NCBI RefSeq assembly: GCF_002563655.1
Contig: NZ_PDIY01000001.1
Location: forward strand, 547,501-600,000
From: Bacillus sp. es.034
Lineage (GTDB): Bacteria > Bacillota > Bacilli > Bacillales > Bacillaceae_B
DNA length: 52,500 nt
Direction of reading: 5' to 3'
This document shows, piece after piece, positions 26,194 to 34,411 of the stretch. The number at the start of each line of letters is the position of its first letter. Position 1 is the first letter of the stretch. The translations under genes and the position numbers were made by a program. The notes under the pieces are model-generated. The model was not told the DNA's origin. It did no database searches and saw only the letters and a program-made list of their open reading frames with translations.

Positions 26194-27204
26194 ATGTCTT
26201 GTTATCATACTTTTTACCTATATGGTGAATTTGTAAACTCTATAACTCTCTTAGAACGTAAAAAAGTTGTTGGGGATACTTTGCAGCCTTATCCCAGTTT
26301 AGAAGCCAATTTGGGTAGTCAAGGTAACATCACAATGTCTTTCATCAGTGTCCAAAGTGTGGTTGCGGATGGAAGGGGAACACTTTGGGTATTAGATACA
26401 GCCGCACCGAATTTTTCTGAACCTATTAAAGGAGGGGCAAAATTAGTCGCTGTGGATTTAAAGACCAATACAATAAGAAAAGTATATACCTTTACGGAAG
26501 ATGTTGTCCTGCCAACAACTTATCTGAATGATGTCCGATTTGATTTTCGAGTTGGAAAAGCAGGTTATGCCTATATAACGGATTCATCTTCCAAAGGACC
26601 AGGGGCTATTATCGTTGTAGATTTAGAAAGTGGAAATGCGTTCAGACGGTTAAATGGAGCAAATTCAACTTCACCCGACCCATATTTTTTACCGAAAGTA
26701 GAAGGAGAAATTTTGATGAACCGAAACAAAGATGGTTCAACATCTCCATTCAGATTGGCGTCTGATGGTATAGCGATTTCTCCCGATGGAAAGGTTTTAT
26801 TTTATTGTCCACTTTCCAGCCGGCATTTGTATTCAATCTCAACAGAAGCTCTAAGAGACCGAACGATACCGGACACCGATTTACCTTATCGGGTCGAGTA
26901 CTGGGGGGAAAAAGGTGCGTCTGATGGAATGATCACTGGGGCAAAGGGTACCATTTATGCCGGAGACTATGAAAACAACAGTATTCGAAGGATATTGCCG
27001 AATGGCCTAATGGAAACCATCGCTCATGATCCGAGAATTTTATGGCCGGATACTTTTTCAATTGGGCCGGATCAATACTTATATGTTATTGTGAACCAAT
27101 TACATCGGCAGGCAAGGTTTCATTATGGAGAAGACCTGCGACAGAAACCTTATAGTTTACTTCGTATGAAAATTAATGAATTACCTGCTTCAACCTTTTC
27201 GTAA
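26194..27204 (+). CDS. Major royal jelly/yellow-like six-bladed propeller protein, N-terminally short
   Basis: 336 aa. FISVQSVVADGRGTLWVLDTAAP, GGAKLVAVDLKTNTI, YLNDVRFDF, AYITDSSSKGPGAIIVVDLESG, LASDGIAISPDGKVLFYCPLSSRHLYSI and GMITGAKGTIYAGDYENNSI follow the yellow/MRJP family order, seen also in bacteria. Family members usually begin with a signal or a first blade (gluconolactonase-like strand) that is missing here: the protein enters at residue 1 with only about 50 residues before the VQSV motif. The ATG at 26194 has no ribosome site, and a stop lies ten codons upstream. The gene may be an N-terminally truncated remnant. Base use looks unlike the neighbouring minus-strand genes and it is alone on its strand. 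Enzymatic role unknown. Confidence 0.7.
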   Translation: MSCYHTFYLYGEFVNSITLLERKKVVGDTLQPYPSLEANLGSQGNITMSFISVQSVVADGRGTLWVLDTAAPNFSEPIKGGAKLVAVDLKTNTIRKVYTFTEDVVLPTTYLNDVRFDFRVGKAGYAYITDSSSKGPGAIIVVDLESGNAFRRLNGANSTSPDPYFLPKVEGEILMNRNKDGSTSPFRLASDGIAISPDGKVLFYCPLSSRHLYSISTEALRDRTIPDTDLPYRVEYWGEKGASDGMITGAKGTIYAGDYENNSIRRILPNGLMETIAHDPRILWPDTFSIGPDQYLYVIVNQLHRQARFHYGEDLRQKPYSLLRMKINELPASTFS

Positions 27205-27332
27205 TAAAAAATAGTTGAATAATTTATATATCACGTCAGGTGAGGTTTAATCGGTTTTTGTCCGGGAATTAGCTGACGAGTCTACCTTCAATCTAAAACT
27301 CATATATTTACGACCATTTCACAAAAAAATGG

Positions 27333-27377
27333 TTTTTAGGAACAGTTTTATTGGTCATGTTAAACTGTTCCTAAAAA
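27333..27377. terminator. 16-bp perfect inverted repeat after the MRJP-like gene
   Basis: Arms TTTTTAGGAACAGTTT and AAACTGTTCCTAAAAA with a 13-base loop. The A/T ends can serve as a U tract in either direction, so a two-way terminator is likely; a mobile-element end is the alternative. Confidence 0.55.
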
Positions 27378-27491
27378 TTTTCTATAGATTAGATGAGTTT
27401 CCACTTTTAGCTGCAATTGGAATGAATCTTCCAATACATCTGTTAACATACACATTCAATCCCCTCTCTCTTTGTCTATCCTCTAAAATTT

Positions 27492-28391
27492 CTATATAAT
27501 GTCCAAAGGCATTTTTCTAGTTGGCTGCGGAAATACCTCATCAAGTCTATTTAAATCCTCTTTTGTTAATTCAATGATAGTAGCTTTCGCATTTGCTAGT
27601 ACATGTTCTTCTTGAACAGCTTTTGGAATAGCTAGACAATCGTTAGAACGGATTGTCCAAGCGAGAGCGATTTGTAAGGGTTGTACAGCGTGTTTTTCTG
27701 CAATCTCTTTAATGGTTGGATCCGTTAACAATTGTCTTCTTAATGAACCCCCTTGAGCTAGCGGGCTATATGCCATAATAGGCATGTGATGTTCTCGCTG
27801 CCATGGTAAGAGATCATAATCTATACCCCTTGAACCAAGATGATATAACACTTGATTAGTCATACAATTTTTTCCATCAGTGGTGTTCCATAACTCTTTC
27901 ATATCATTGGTATCAAAATTGGAGACTCCCCACCTTACTATTTTTTCCTCCTTGCGTAGCTTTTCCATTCCTTCAATGGTTTCTGCTAATGGCACACGTC
28001 CTCGCCAGTGTAAAAGGTACAAATCAAGATGATCGGTTCCCAGCCTTTTTAGACTGTTTTCACACGCTTTGGCAATCATATCTAATCCTGCATGATGAGG
28101 ATACACCTTTGATACTAAAAAGACGTCATCTCTACGTCCTTTAATTGCTTCACCTACCAAGCGTTCAGAATCGCCATCACCATACATTTCCGCCGTATCT
28201 ATTAGTTTCATGCCTAATTCTATTCCGAGTTGTAAAGCTTTGATTTCCCTTTCTCTCATTTGAGGATTTTCTCCCATGTACCAAGTTCCTTGTCCTATTC
28301 TTGGTAGAGAAGTTCCATCAGGCAATGTAACTACACGACTTTCAAGGGAATTTTTTATTTTTGTTAAATTATTTTCGTCCTGTACACTCAT
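27492..28391 (-). CDS. Aldo/keto reductase
   Basis: 299 aa NADPH-dependent oxidoreductase of the AKR superfamily, (beta/alpha)8 barrel. The catalytic tetrad is intact: D65 and Y70 (LIDTAEMYGDG), K95 (FLVSKVYPHH), H128 (YLLHWRG). Cofactor region: IPKAVQEEHVLANA. Substrate cannot be predicted; several AKRs of this type reduce aldehydes such as methylglyoxal. The ribosome site before ATG 28391 is weak (GGAAGTG 15 bases away). It is followed by an SDR gene on the same strand but a terminator stands between, so separate units. Confidence 0.88.
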   Translation of the reverse strand: MSVQDENNLTKIKNSLESRVVTLPDGTSLPRIGQGTWYMGENPQMREREIKALQLGIELGMKLIDTAEMYGDGDSERLVGEAIKGRRDDVFLVSKVYPHHAGLDMIAKACENSLKRLGTDHLDLYLLHWRGRVPLAETIEGMEKLRKEEKIVRWGVSNFDTNDMKELWNTTDGKNCMTNQVLYHLGSRGIDYDLLPWQREHHMPIMAYSPLAQGGSLRRQLLTDPTIKEIAEKHAVQPLQIALAWTIRSNDCLAIPKAVQEEHVLANAKATIIELTKEDLNRLDEVFPQPTRKMPLDII

Positions 28392-28436
28392 TAAAAATCA
28401 ACACTTCCATTTGTATTTTTTATGTACCTAATGAAC

Positions 28437-28473
28437 AAAAAAGGCGGCAATACTCTTTTGCAGTATTGCCACC
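28437..28473 (-). terminator. Terminator after the SDR gene
   Basis: GGCAATACT...AGTATTGCC stem then GCCTTTTTTG on the minus strand. It follows the SDR gene (28566-29282). Confidence 0.82.
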
Positions 28474-28565
28474 AGTAAATCACTCTATTCTTACCTTATT
28501 TTTATTTTAGTTAGAACTGCTGCTTGGTAGGGTGGTAAGCTTCGGTTCAACATCCATTTAGGCCA

Positions 28566-29282
28566 TTATACTAAGTGAGCTCCACCATCAATAAGAACAG
28601 CCGTCCCAGTAGTAAACCCATTTTTAGCAAGGTATACATAGGTTTCAGCTATGTCTTCTGGCTTTGCAATCCGTCCAACGGGGAGCTGTTGTGCAATGCC
28701 GTTGAACAATGCTTGCCTCTGATCATCTGACATTCCAGCATAGATTGGAGTGTCTACAATTCCAGGTGAAACCACGTTTACCCTAATAGGGGCTAGGTCT
28801 ACGGAAAGTCCTCGAACCAATCCTTCAATGGCTGAATTGATTGCCGCTAACGTAGTAGCCCCTTGAGGAGGACGAACGCCATATACACCAGAGGTTAAGG
28901 TGATTGAGCTCTCATTGCTTAAATATGGAAGTGCTGAACGGACAGTAATATATTGCCCCCAGAACTTACTATCAAACGCCTCTTTAGCACTTGCCACAGG
29001 CAGTTCGCTAAAGTGCCCCATTGCACCTTCTCCTGCTGTTACTACAAGGTGGTCAAATTTTCCAACCTTACTGAAAAATTCTGCTACTTTTTCTTCGCTT
29101 CGAAAATCGATTTCAATTGCTTCTACACTCCCACCAAGAACTTGTTTTGCTTCATTTAATTTGGAAACAGAACGGCTGGCAATGATTACTTGAGCAGATT
29201 GATCTAGAAACGCTTTGGCAGTTGCTAAACCAATTCCAGAAGTACCCCCTAAAACAACTACTCGTTTACCATTTAATGACAT
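28566..29282 (-). CDS. SDR-family protein with atypical active site
   Basis: 238 aa Rossmann-fold short-chain dehydrogenase. NAD(P) motif VVVLGGTSGIGLATAKAF; DHLVVTAGEGAMG in place of NNAG; C-terminal VNVVSPGIVDTPIYAGM and TGTAVLIDGGAHLV. The usual catalytic Tyr-x-x-x-Lys is absent: the matching stretch reads GATTLAAINSAIEGL, with Thr and Asn at those places. ATG 29282 is chosen for its AAGGAAGGG site; the longer frame to 29324 lacks one. A family of divergent SDRs carries the same AAxNxAIEGL signature, so this is probably not decay. Activity may be altered. Confidence 0.85.
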   Translation of the reverse strand: MSLNGKRVVVLGGTSGIGLATAKAFLDQSAQVIIASRSVSKLNEAKQVLGGSVEAIEIDFRSEEKVAEFFSKVGKFDHLVVTAGEGAMGHFSELPVASAKEAFDSKFWGQYITVRSALPYLSNESSITLTSGVYGVRPPQGATTLAAINSAIEGLVRGLSVDLAPIRVNVVSPGIVDTPIYAGMSDDQRQALFNGIAQQLPVGRIAKPEDIAETYVYLAKNGFTTGTAVLIDGGAHLV

Positions 29283-29367
29283 AGTAAAACCCTTCCTTCT
29301 TAAAACCTTTTTTGTATTGATCATTCATTGTAAAATTTATTTCTAAAACGATACTATTCAGTACCTA

Positions 29368-29572
29368 TTATTCAGCTAATAATTTTAAGGATTCACGATA
29401 AAAGGCAGGAATGTTATCCGGAACACGGCTTGTTACAATATTATTGCTTACCACAACTTCTTGTTCTTTGTAGTTAGCAACTGCATTTTTGAGATCGTTC
29501 CTTATTGATTTGAAACCTGTTATGTCGACGCCTTTTAATAGGTCTGTATCCAATTAATACTTGTGGACCATG
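29368..29572 (-). pseudogene. Fragment of a DJ-1/PfpI-type protein
   Basis: The readable part GVDITGFKSIRNDLKNAVANYKEQEVVVSNNIVTSRVPDNIPAFYRESLKLLAE is the C-terminal third of a class I amidotransferase-like PfpI/DJ-1 protein. Just upstream, in another frame, HGPQVLI is readable at 29552-29572, the family's nucleophile-elbow neighbour; the Cys codon before it is a stop (TAA). So at least one frameshift (near 29550) and a nonsense change, and the N-terminal two-thirds are gone. Confidence 0.7.
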
Positions 29573-29626
29573 TTACTGCTGTATATATGAGGGTATAAAA
29601 ACATTTAGTATCGCTCTGTCACGTGT

Positions 29627-29926
29627 TTAATGATGGTGATGCCCTTTGGAAGAATTCGTGATTTCAAATCCTGCTTGTGGCACATAGAAATACTTGATCC
29701 AGACCCCATCTAAAAACGGTTCCCTTTTATCAAGTAAAACATCAATATCTTTGTCTGTTTTCACAATTTCATCGTGTTCTGTAGGAGTATCAAGCTTTAT
29801 ATCATAATGGGCATGGTCCCCATGCTCAAGTGTAACGTATACACGAACCATATTCCCTTCAGCCTCTTCACTTTCTAACATTTGTTTCAGCACTTTAGCA
29901 GCATTTCGGTTAATTTTGCAGTTCAT
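29627..29926 (-). CDS. HesB/IscA-like fold protein lacking the cysteines
   Basis: 99 aa. The order VRVYVTLEHGDHAHYDIKLDTPTEHDEIVKTDKDIDVLLDKREPFLDGVWIKYF and GFEITNSSKG follows the A-type Fe-S carrier (HesB) domain. The three cysteines needed to hold Fe-S clusters are missing (only Cys3 exists); the first is replaced by GDHAH, and the C-terminus ends in four His (KGHHHH). So it cannot be a standard carrier; metal binding through His is conceivable (inference). No clear ribosome site at 29926; weak AGGAG upstream. Comparable Bacillus proteins (YneR/YqkB group) also lack them. Confidence 0.65.
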   Translation of the reverse strand: MNCKINRNAAKVLKQMLESEEAEGNMVRVYVTLEHGDHAHYDIKLDTPTEHDEIVKTDKDIDVLLDKREPFLDGVWIKYFYVPQAGFEITNSSKGHHHH

Positions 29927-29964
29927 ATCATTTTCTCCTATTCCAACAACTTTTATCTTTTTAA

Positions 29965-30069
29965 TTAAGAAATCCTGTAAACAACCTTATAACCTGATCT
30001 CACGGTTTTATTCATATTCAATGCCTTAGAAAAATCATCAAAGAAGGTTTCCTTGCTGATGTCCTCCTT
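29965..30069 (-). other. Unassigned coding-like stretch before the LLM gene end
   Basis: A frame reads DISKETFFDDFSKALNMNKT... to VYRIS-stop, with a good ribosome-like AAAAGGAGG in front but no start codon nearby. It could be a remnant or a small gene with an unusual start. No family recognised. Confidence 0.25.
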
Positions 30070-30070
30070 T

Positions 30071-31093
30071 TTACCTTTCGCTTTTTGTAATTTCTGCCAG
30101 AAGCTCGTATGAATGCAGGCGAGCTTTGTGGTCGTAAACTTGGGCAATGGCCATGATTTCATCAGCCTGGCTTTCCTCCACAAATGTCTTCAACTTTTCC
30201 TTCACCGTCTGCTGGCTGCCAATGATCGATGAGCCTAATTGCTGCTGAAGAGCATTTATTTGGTAGCTGCTTGCCACTTCGCTTATGTCATCTACTGGTG
30301 GTTGAAGCGGTGTAAGGTTGCCGCTCATCAGATTCAAAAATTGTTGCTGCAGGGTTGTGAAAAGGAGTTTTGCCTCTTTATCCGTTTCTGCTGCAATGAT
30401 ATTCAATGCCACCATCGCATACGGATTATCGAGAACATTCGAAGGCTTAAACGCCTTGCGATAAATCTGTAGAGCACCCAGAGTGTTAAGTGGCGAGAAA
30501 TGGGCGGCAAATGCAAATGGCAAACCCAGCTCTCCGGCCAGCTGCGCGCTGAAGCCGCTTGAACCCAGCAGCCAGATTGGAATATTCAAACCTTTACCTG
30601 GAATCGCTTTTATAGGGTTTCCTTGGGCCAAGGATGGATCAAAGTAACCGCGGAGTTCCGCTAATTGCTCAGGAAAGTCATCTCCGGTCCTTCTCAAGTC
30701 GCGTCTCAATGCACGAGCGGTCCCCTGATCTGTACCGGGTGCCCGTCCCAGACCAAGGTCAATTCGCCCAGGATATAAGGATTCAAGCGTGCCAAACTGC
30801 TCAGCGATGACGAGCGGTGCGTGATTCGGCAGCATGATTCCTCCTGAACCAATCCGGATTTTTGATGTACCGGCTGCCACATGGGACATGACCACCGAAG
30901 TGGCGGAACTGGCGATGAACGGCATATTATGATGTTCAGCAAGCCAAAAACGGTTGTAACCAAGTTTTTCAGCATGCTGTGCGAGTTCCAATGTATGGCG
31001 GAAAGAATCAGCAGGAGTACTTCCGGCTTTTATCGGTGCAAGATCCAGCACTGAGAATGGAATTTCGTTTAGTTTAATTGCCTGTTTAGACAT
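30071..31093 (-). CDS. LLM-class flavin-dependent oxidoreductase
   Basis: 340 aa luciferase-like monooxygenase. Marks: [78 protein letters not shown] (the LLM signature), [34 protein letters not shown]. This is the LLM subgroup next to MsnO8/YtmO-like proteins. Uses FMNH2 and oxygen in the family; substrate unknown. The ribosome site is weak. A broken second LLM gene lies just upstream on the same strand. Confidence 0.9.
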   Translation of the reverse strand: MSKQAIKLNEIPFSVLDLAPIKAGSTPADSFRHTLELAQHAEKLGYNRFWLAEHHNMPFIASSATSVVMSHVAAGTSKIRIGSGGIMLPNHAPLVIAEQFGTLESLYPGRIDLGLGRAPGTDQGTARALRRDLRRTGDDFPEQLAELRGYFDPSLAQGNPIKAIPGKGLNIPIWLLGSSGFSAQLAGELGLPFAFAAHFSPLNTLGALQIYRKAFKPSNVLDNPYAMVALNIIAAETDKEAKLLFTTLQQQFLNLMSGNLTPLQPPVDDISEVASSYQINALQQQLGSSIIGSQQTVKEKLKTFVEESQADEIMAIAQVYDHKARLHSYELLAEITKSER

Positions 31094-31136
31094 AAGTTCA
31101 TCTTCTTCCCTTATCTAATATTATTTAAAACTAATC

Positions 31137-31585
31137 TCATATTGGAATTTCATGAGTCGGAAAGTAAGGACGCACAAACTCTCCAAGCTCCTGTATGACT
31201 TCCTCAGGATAGCAAATACAATACAAATGCCAGGTGATTGACACTAATGGATTGAAATTGATATAAAATTTCTAATAATTGTTTGCGCCCTACACGAATT
31301 CCTAAAGGAATCGGAACAGGAAACACATCGGTATTTTCCGATAAATCGATATATAAAGTCTGAGTGAAAGGCTGGATCACTCCTGGGGTGTGAATTTCCC
31401 ACAACTCGCAATAGTCTTAAATCAATTGAGTTTGTTGTAGGATAATCCTCGGGTAATGCATCCACCGTCCCCATTCTGGGCTATCCATTCAATCGATTGA
31501 TTGCTAAACCCTGTCACCATGGTCGGAATCGAAGAAAAATGCTTGGGGATCATTCTCATATCCGTTCCGTCGATGACGCCTACTC
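31137..31585 (-). pseudogene. Ruined LLM-class oxidoreductase (TIGR03571-like)
   Basis: Readable in several frames: GVIDGTDMRMIPK, TMVTGFSNQSIEWIAQNGDG, WMHYPR, PGVIQPFTQTLYIDLSENTDVFPVPIPLGIRVGRKQLLE, then EEVIQELGEFVRPYFP-stop. That is the C-terminal half of a different LLM subgroup from the neighbouring intact gene. It has at least three frameshifts and a stop. The N-terminal half is gone. Confidence 0.75.
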
Positions 31586-31646
31586 ATTTTATCCTTTTGG
31601 TACACCTGTTATATGCTCGAGCTGTAATAAACTTACTTCAATTCTC

Positions 31647-31994
31647 TTAAATTTTTGTACCAATGTATTTTTCTAACTTTTTAATCGTCTCCTCATTACG
31701 GCGATAATACGTCCATTGTCCGATTCGCTTTATTTCAACAAGTCCGCTTTGCAGCAGAATCGATAAATACTGTGAAGTAGTGGATTGAGAAATCCCCGCC
31801 TTGCTTCGGATATCCCCTACGCAAACCCCGCCTTCAAATCCTTCATCAGCAATAATATGGGCATGCGGTGAAAAATGACTGTCGGGATCTTTTAACATTT
31901 GAAGAATGCTCACCCTCGTCTGGTTCGACAATGCCTTAAAAATTTCAACGGCTTGTTCATCATTTAAGCGTTCCAATTCCTGCTTCAATGTCAT
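31647..31994 (-). CDS. ArsR-family winged-helix regulator
   Basis: 115 aa. EIFKALSNQTRVSILQMLKD is the ArsR helix, then a loop with HFSPHAH and GVCVGDIRSKAGISQSTTSQYLSILLQSGLVEIKRIGQWTYYRRNEETIKKLEKYI, the DNA-binding wing. Cys in GGVCV could be a sensing residue but a complete metal site is not visible. The start is uncertain: ATG 31994 is close to AGAGG, the TTG two codons later has better spacing. A dyad ATCGG-N6-CCGAT lies at 32066-32081. Divergent from the MDR reductase gene, which may be its target. Confidence 0.85.
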   Translation of the reverse strand: MTLKQELERLNDEQAVEIFKALSNQTRVSILQMLKDPDSHFSPHAHIIADEGFEGGVCVGDIRSKAGISQSTTSQYLSILLQSGLVEIKRIGQWTYYRRNEETIKKLEKYIGTKI

Positions 31995-32060
31995 CTGCCT
32001 CTTTCTATATCGATTATCACTACCCCAATGGAAGCTGGATAGATGATCTGAAAGCATCAT

Positions 32061-32503
32061 GCCAAATCGGTAATTCCCGATATTATTATATTAGCCATCT
32101 GGTCCTTCCAAATCAAATGATTTGCTTCGAAGGAGATACGGCGAAAAACTCCCATCTTAAAAAAGACCACTAAAAAACTGCAAATAACAGGTTTTTTTCG
32201 ACGGTTCCGCCACTCCATCTTTGAACTTATTCCATTATTTTCAGCTTATACACTTCTCTATATGTTACAAGGTCTGCAATATTGTTCCTGTATTCCTGAT
32301 AATGAGCCTACTGAAATGGATATTTCGGAATTAAGCATAAGCTTATATTTACAATGTTGCTATACAAAACCTATTAGAAAAGAAGCATTTTTAATCCATT
32401 TTATTAATGATGTTTGATAAATTTAACTGATGCTTAGAAACTATAGGGCTAATAGTAATTATTTTAAGCTATTACTAATAACGGGTATACTAATAAGGAA
32501 AGG
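32061..32503. other. Intergenic region between arsR and the MDR gene
   Basis: 440 A/T-rich bases. Contains the dyad ATCGG/CCGAT (32066-32081) that could be an operator, a 27-residue coding-like relic on the minus strand (32227-32309, AHYQEYRNNIADLVTYREVY...-stop, no start) and the MDR promoter region. No intact gene. Confidence 0.4.
32474..32496 (+). promoter_or_regulatory. Direct repeat ACTAATAA over the predicted MDR promoter
   Basis: ACTAATAA occurs at 32474-32481 and 32489-32496, 15 bases apart, either side of a TATACT -10-like box (32486-32491) with a poor -35 box. Looks like an operator of a repressor; which one is unknown. Confidence 0.3.
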
Positions 32504-32515
32504 GTGTGGTTCATC

Positions 32516-33544
32516 ATGAAAACTATGAAGGCGGTAGGATTAACTCGTTACCTTCCAATTGATAATCCCCAAAGTCTTGTGGACGTAGTTGTAGAAAAAC
32601 CAAGAGCAACGGGTCGGGACATTTTGGTCAAAGTTGCGGCCATATCGGTCAATCCTGTTGATACAAAGGTACGGGCTCCTAAGGAAAAAGTTGAGGAAGT
32701 TCCTAAGATTCTAGGTTGGGATGTAGCAGGAGTCGTCGAAGAGACAGGACCGGACTGTTCATTGTTTCGTCCGGGAGATGAAGTTTTTTATGCTGGCAGT
32801 ATTGCACGACAAGGCGGAAACAGTGAATACCATCTGGTCGATGAACGAATCGTTGGGCGCAAACCTGTTTCCTTAAGTTTTGTGGAAGCCGCAGCTCTTC
32901 CCCTAACCTCTATTACAGCTTGGGAAGCGTTATTTACCCGAATGGCTATTTCCCAAGATCCGGGCCCTAACCAAGGAAAGACTATGCTGATCATTGGTGC
33001 AGCCGGGGGTGTAGGTTCCATTGCCACTCAGCTTGCAAAACAAGCGGGGCTTACTGTAATCGGGACTGCTTCCCGATCGGAAACTGTTAGCTGGGTTAAA
33101 TCAATGGGCGCGGACTATACCATTAATCACCATGAGCCGCTCCTTCCACAACTTCAAGCAATTGGATTTACAAACGTTCCGTATATTTTTTGCCTGAATG
33201 CTTTGGAAAAACACTGGGGCGGTATTAGCGAAGCTATTTCTCCGCAAGGAGTTGTGTGCGCAATTGATGATCCAGCCTCTCCGCTGGACCTCAAATTGCT
33301 TAAGCAAAAAAGCGTCACCTTCGTGTGGGAGTTTATGTTTACTCGCCCTGTTTACGAAACAGATGATATGATTGAGCAGCATCTATTGCTTAATCATATT
33401 GCTGATGTTGTGGACCATCAAAAATTAAAGACAACACTGGCCGAAGTCCTTGGACCGATCTCAGCAGAAAATCTCCGTCAAGTCCACAAATTTTTGGAGA
33501 GTAACAGGGCGATTGGTAAAATTGTCCTGGAAGGTTTTGTTTAA
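32516..33544 (+). CDS. Zinc-type MDR oxidoreductase (quinone reductase-like)
   Basis: 342 aa medium-chain dehydrogenase/reductase of the NADPH:quinone reductase group. GroES-like start (KAVGLTRYLPIDNP, VAAISVNPVDTKVR), GWDVAGVVEETGPDCSLFRPGDEVFYAG, Rossmann TMLIIGAAGGVGSIATQLAKQAGLTVIGTASRSETVSWVKSMGADYTINH. No structural zinc Cys cluster and none of the Cys/His zinc ligands of alcohol dehydrogenases are visible, so it is the zinc-free type despite family naming. ATG 32516 has AAGGAAAGGG upstream; GTG 32504 overlaps that site. Possible target of the divergent ArsR protein. Confidence 0.88.
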   Translation: MKTMKAVGLTRYLPIDNPQSLVDVVVEKPRATGRDILVKVAAISVNPVDTKVRAPKEKVEEVPKILGWDVAGVVEETGPDCSLFRPGDEVFYAGSIARQGGNSEYHLVDERIVGRKPVSLSFVEAAALPLTSITAWEALFTRMAISQDPGPNQGKTMLIIGAAGGVGSIATQLAKQAGLTVIGTASRSETVSWVKSMGADYTINHHEPLLPQLQAIGFTNVPYIFCLNALEKHWGGISEAISPQGVVCAIDDPASPLDLKLLKQKSVTFVWEFMFTRPVYETDDMIEQHLLLNHIADVVDHQKLKTTLAEVLGPISAENLRQVHKFLESNRAIGKIVLEGFV

Positions 33545-33604
33545 AAACCAGTTTACAGAGAGCGATAAATTGGTGATCCGATAATTGCAATTTGATATAA
33601 ATAT

Positions 33605-33631
33605 AAAGCCGGCTGCGGATCAGCCGGCTTT
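33605..33631. terminator. Terminator of the MDR gene
   Basis: AAAGCCGGCTG / CAGCCGGCTTT perfect 11-bp stem with five-base loop. The T tract is short, so it could work in both directions. The 160 bases that follow hold nothing I recognise. Confidence 0.75.
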
Positions 33632-33794
33632 AATTACACAAAGAACCTTCTTTAAAAGAGAAGTGGTGTTTTAAGATGTTCATGGTTTGGGAACATATGA
33701 TAGATACAAAAAGATGAAAATAAAGTAACCTCAGTATAAAAATTAATCTGTAATTCCTATGTACAAGTGAAATCCTGCTTACCTCCATCGCCTT

Positions 33795-34223
33795 TCATAA
33801 TAAATCAGTTTCCCATAATCCAAGCTGGCCTTTTGCTGGGATACGTTCATTCAAGATCTTTATGTCTTGAACCTCCCACGCATATCCTCCCACATTAAAG
33901 TCTCCTAAAAAATAATCATTTCCTGATACGATTTGTCCATTTTCCAGGACTGCTGAGGTCTGGTTTTTTTCAGTTATTTCCAGACAATTTTCAAGCCTGC
34001 CTACAGCAATGATCATTCCGGTCGGAAGTGTCTCTTCTGTATATCCATGCTTACCGAGCAGCGAACGAATGGCCACATGCCTGCAGACATCCTTATCTAT
34101 TTTTTTACTTGTATGAATGGCAAGCGGTCCGCGATAGTTTGTTTTCCATGACCTTGTTTCAAATTCATTCTCTCGTAGGACAAAAAGACTTGCCCAAGGC
34201 TGAATCATAGATAATACCTTCAT
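33795..34223 (-). CDS. ASCH-domain protein
   Basis: 142 aa from ATG 34223. ASCH (ASC-1 homology) signature: VLSMIQPWASLFVLRENEFETRSWKTNYRGPLAIHTSKK near the N-terminus, TGMIIAVGRLENC in the middle and YAWEVQDIKIL with ...RIPAKGQLGLWE. This beta-barrel fold binds RNA or modified nucleosides in related proteins. The longer frame to 34292 lacks the usual order and has a weak ribosome site, so the ATG above is preferred (GGTGG upstream). Neighbours give no function. Confidence 0.8.
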   Translation of the reverse strand: MKVLSMIQPWASLFVLRENEFETRSWKTNYRGPLAIHTSKKIDKDVCRHVAIRSLLGKHGYTEETLPTGMIIAVGRLENCLEITEKNQTSAVLENGQIVSGNDYFLGDFNVGGYAWEVQDIKILNERIPAKGQLGLWETDLL

Positions 34224-34411
34224 TCTCACGGCCACCAATCTATAAAGTTTCGTTTCTCTTATCGTGTCCATAGAGAAGAATATTATTAGCAAAAAGGTTT
34301 AATTGGAATTCGGAAACCAGAATTATATTTCATAAACACAAAGATTCACTTGTTTTATTTTCCATTTTTCATCGTTGAACTCTTTTACGTTTAAGTAAAT
34401 AATTTTGGTGT

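Noticed and set aside
32504..32515. GTG start for the MDR gene
   Set aside because: GTG touches the AAGGAAAGGG ribosome site; ATG 32516 has normal spacing.
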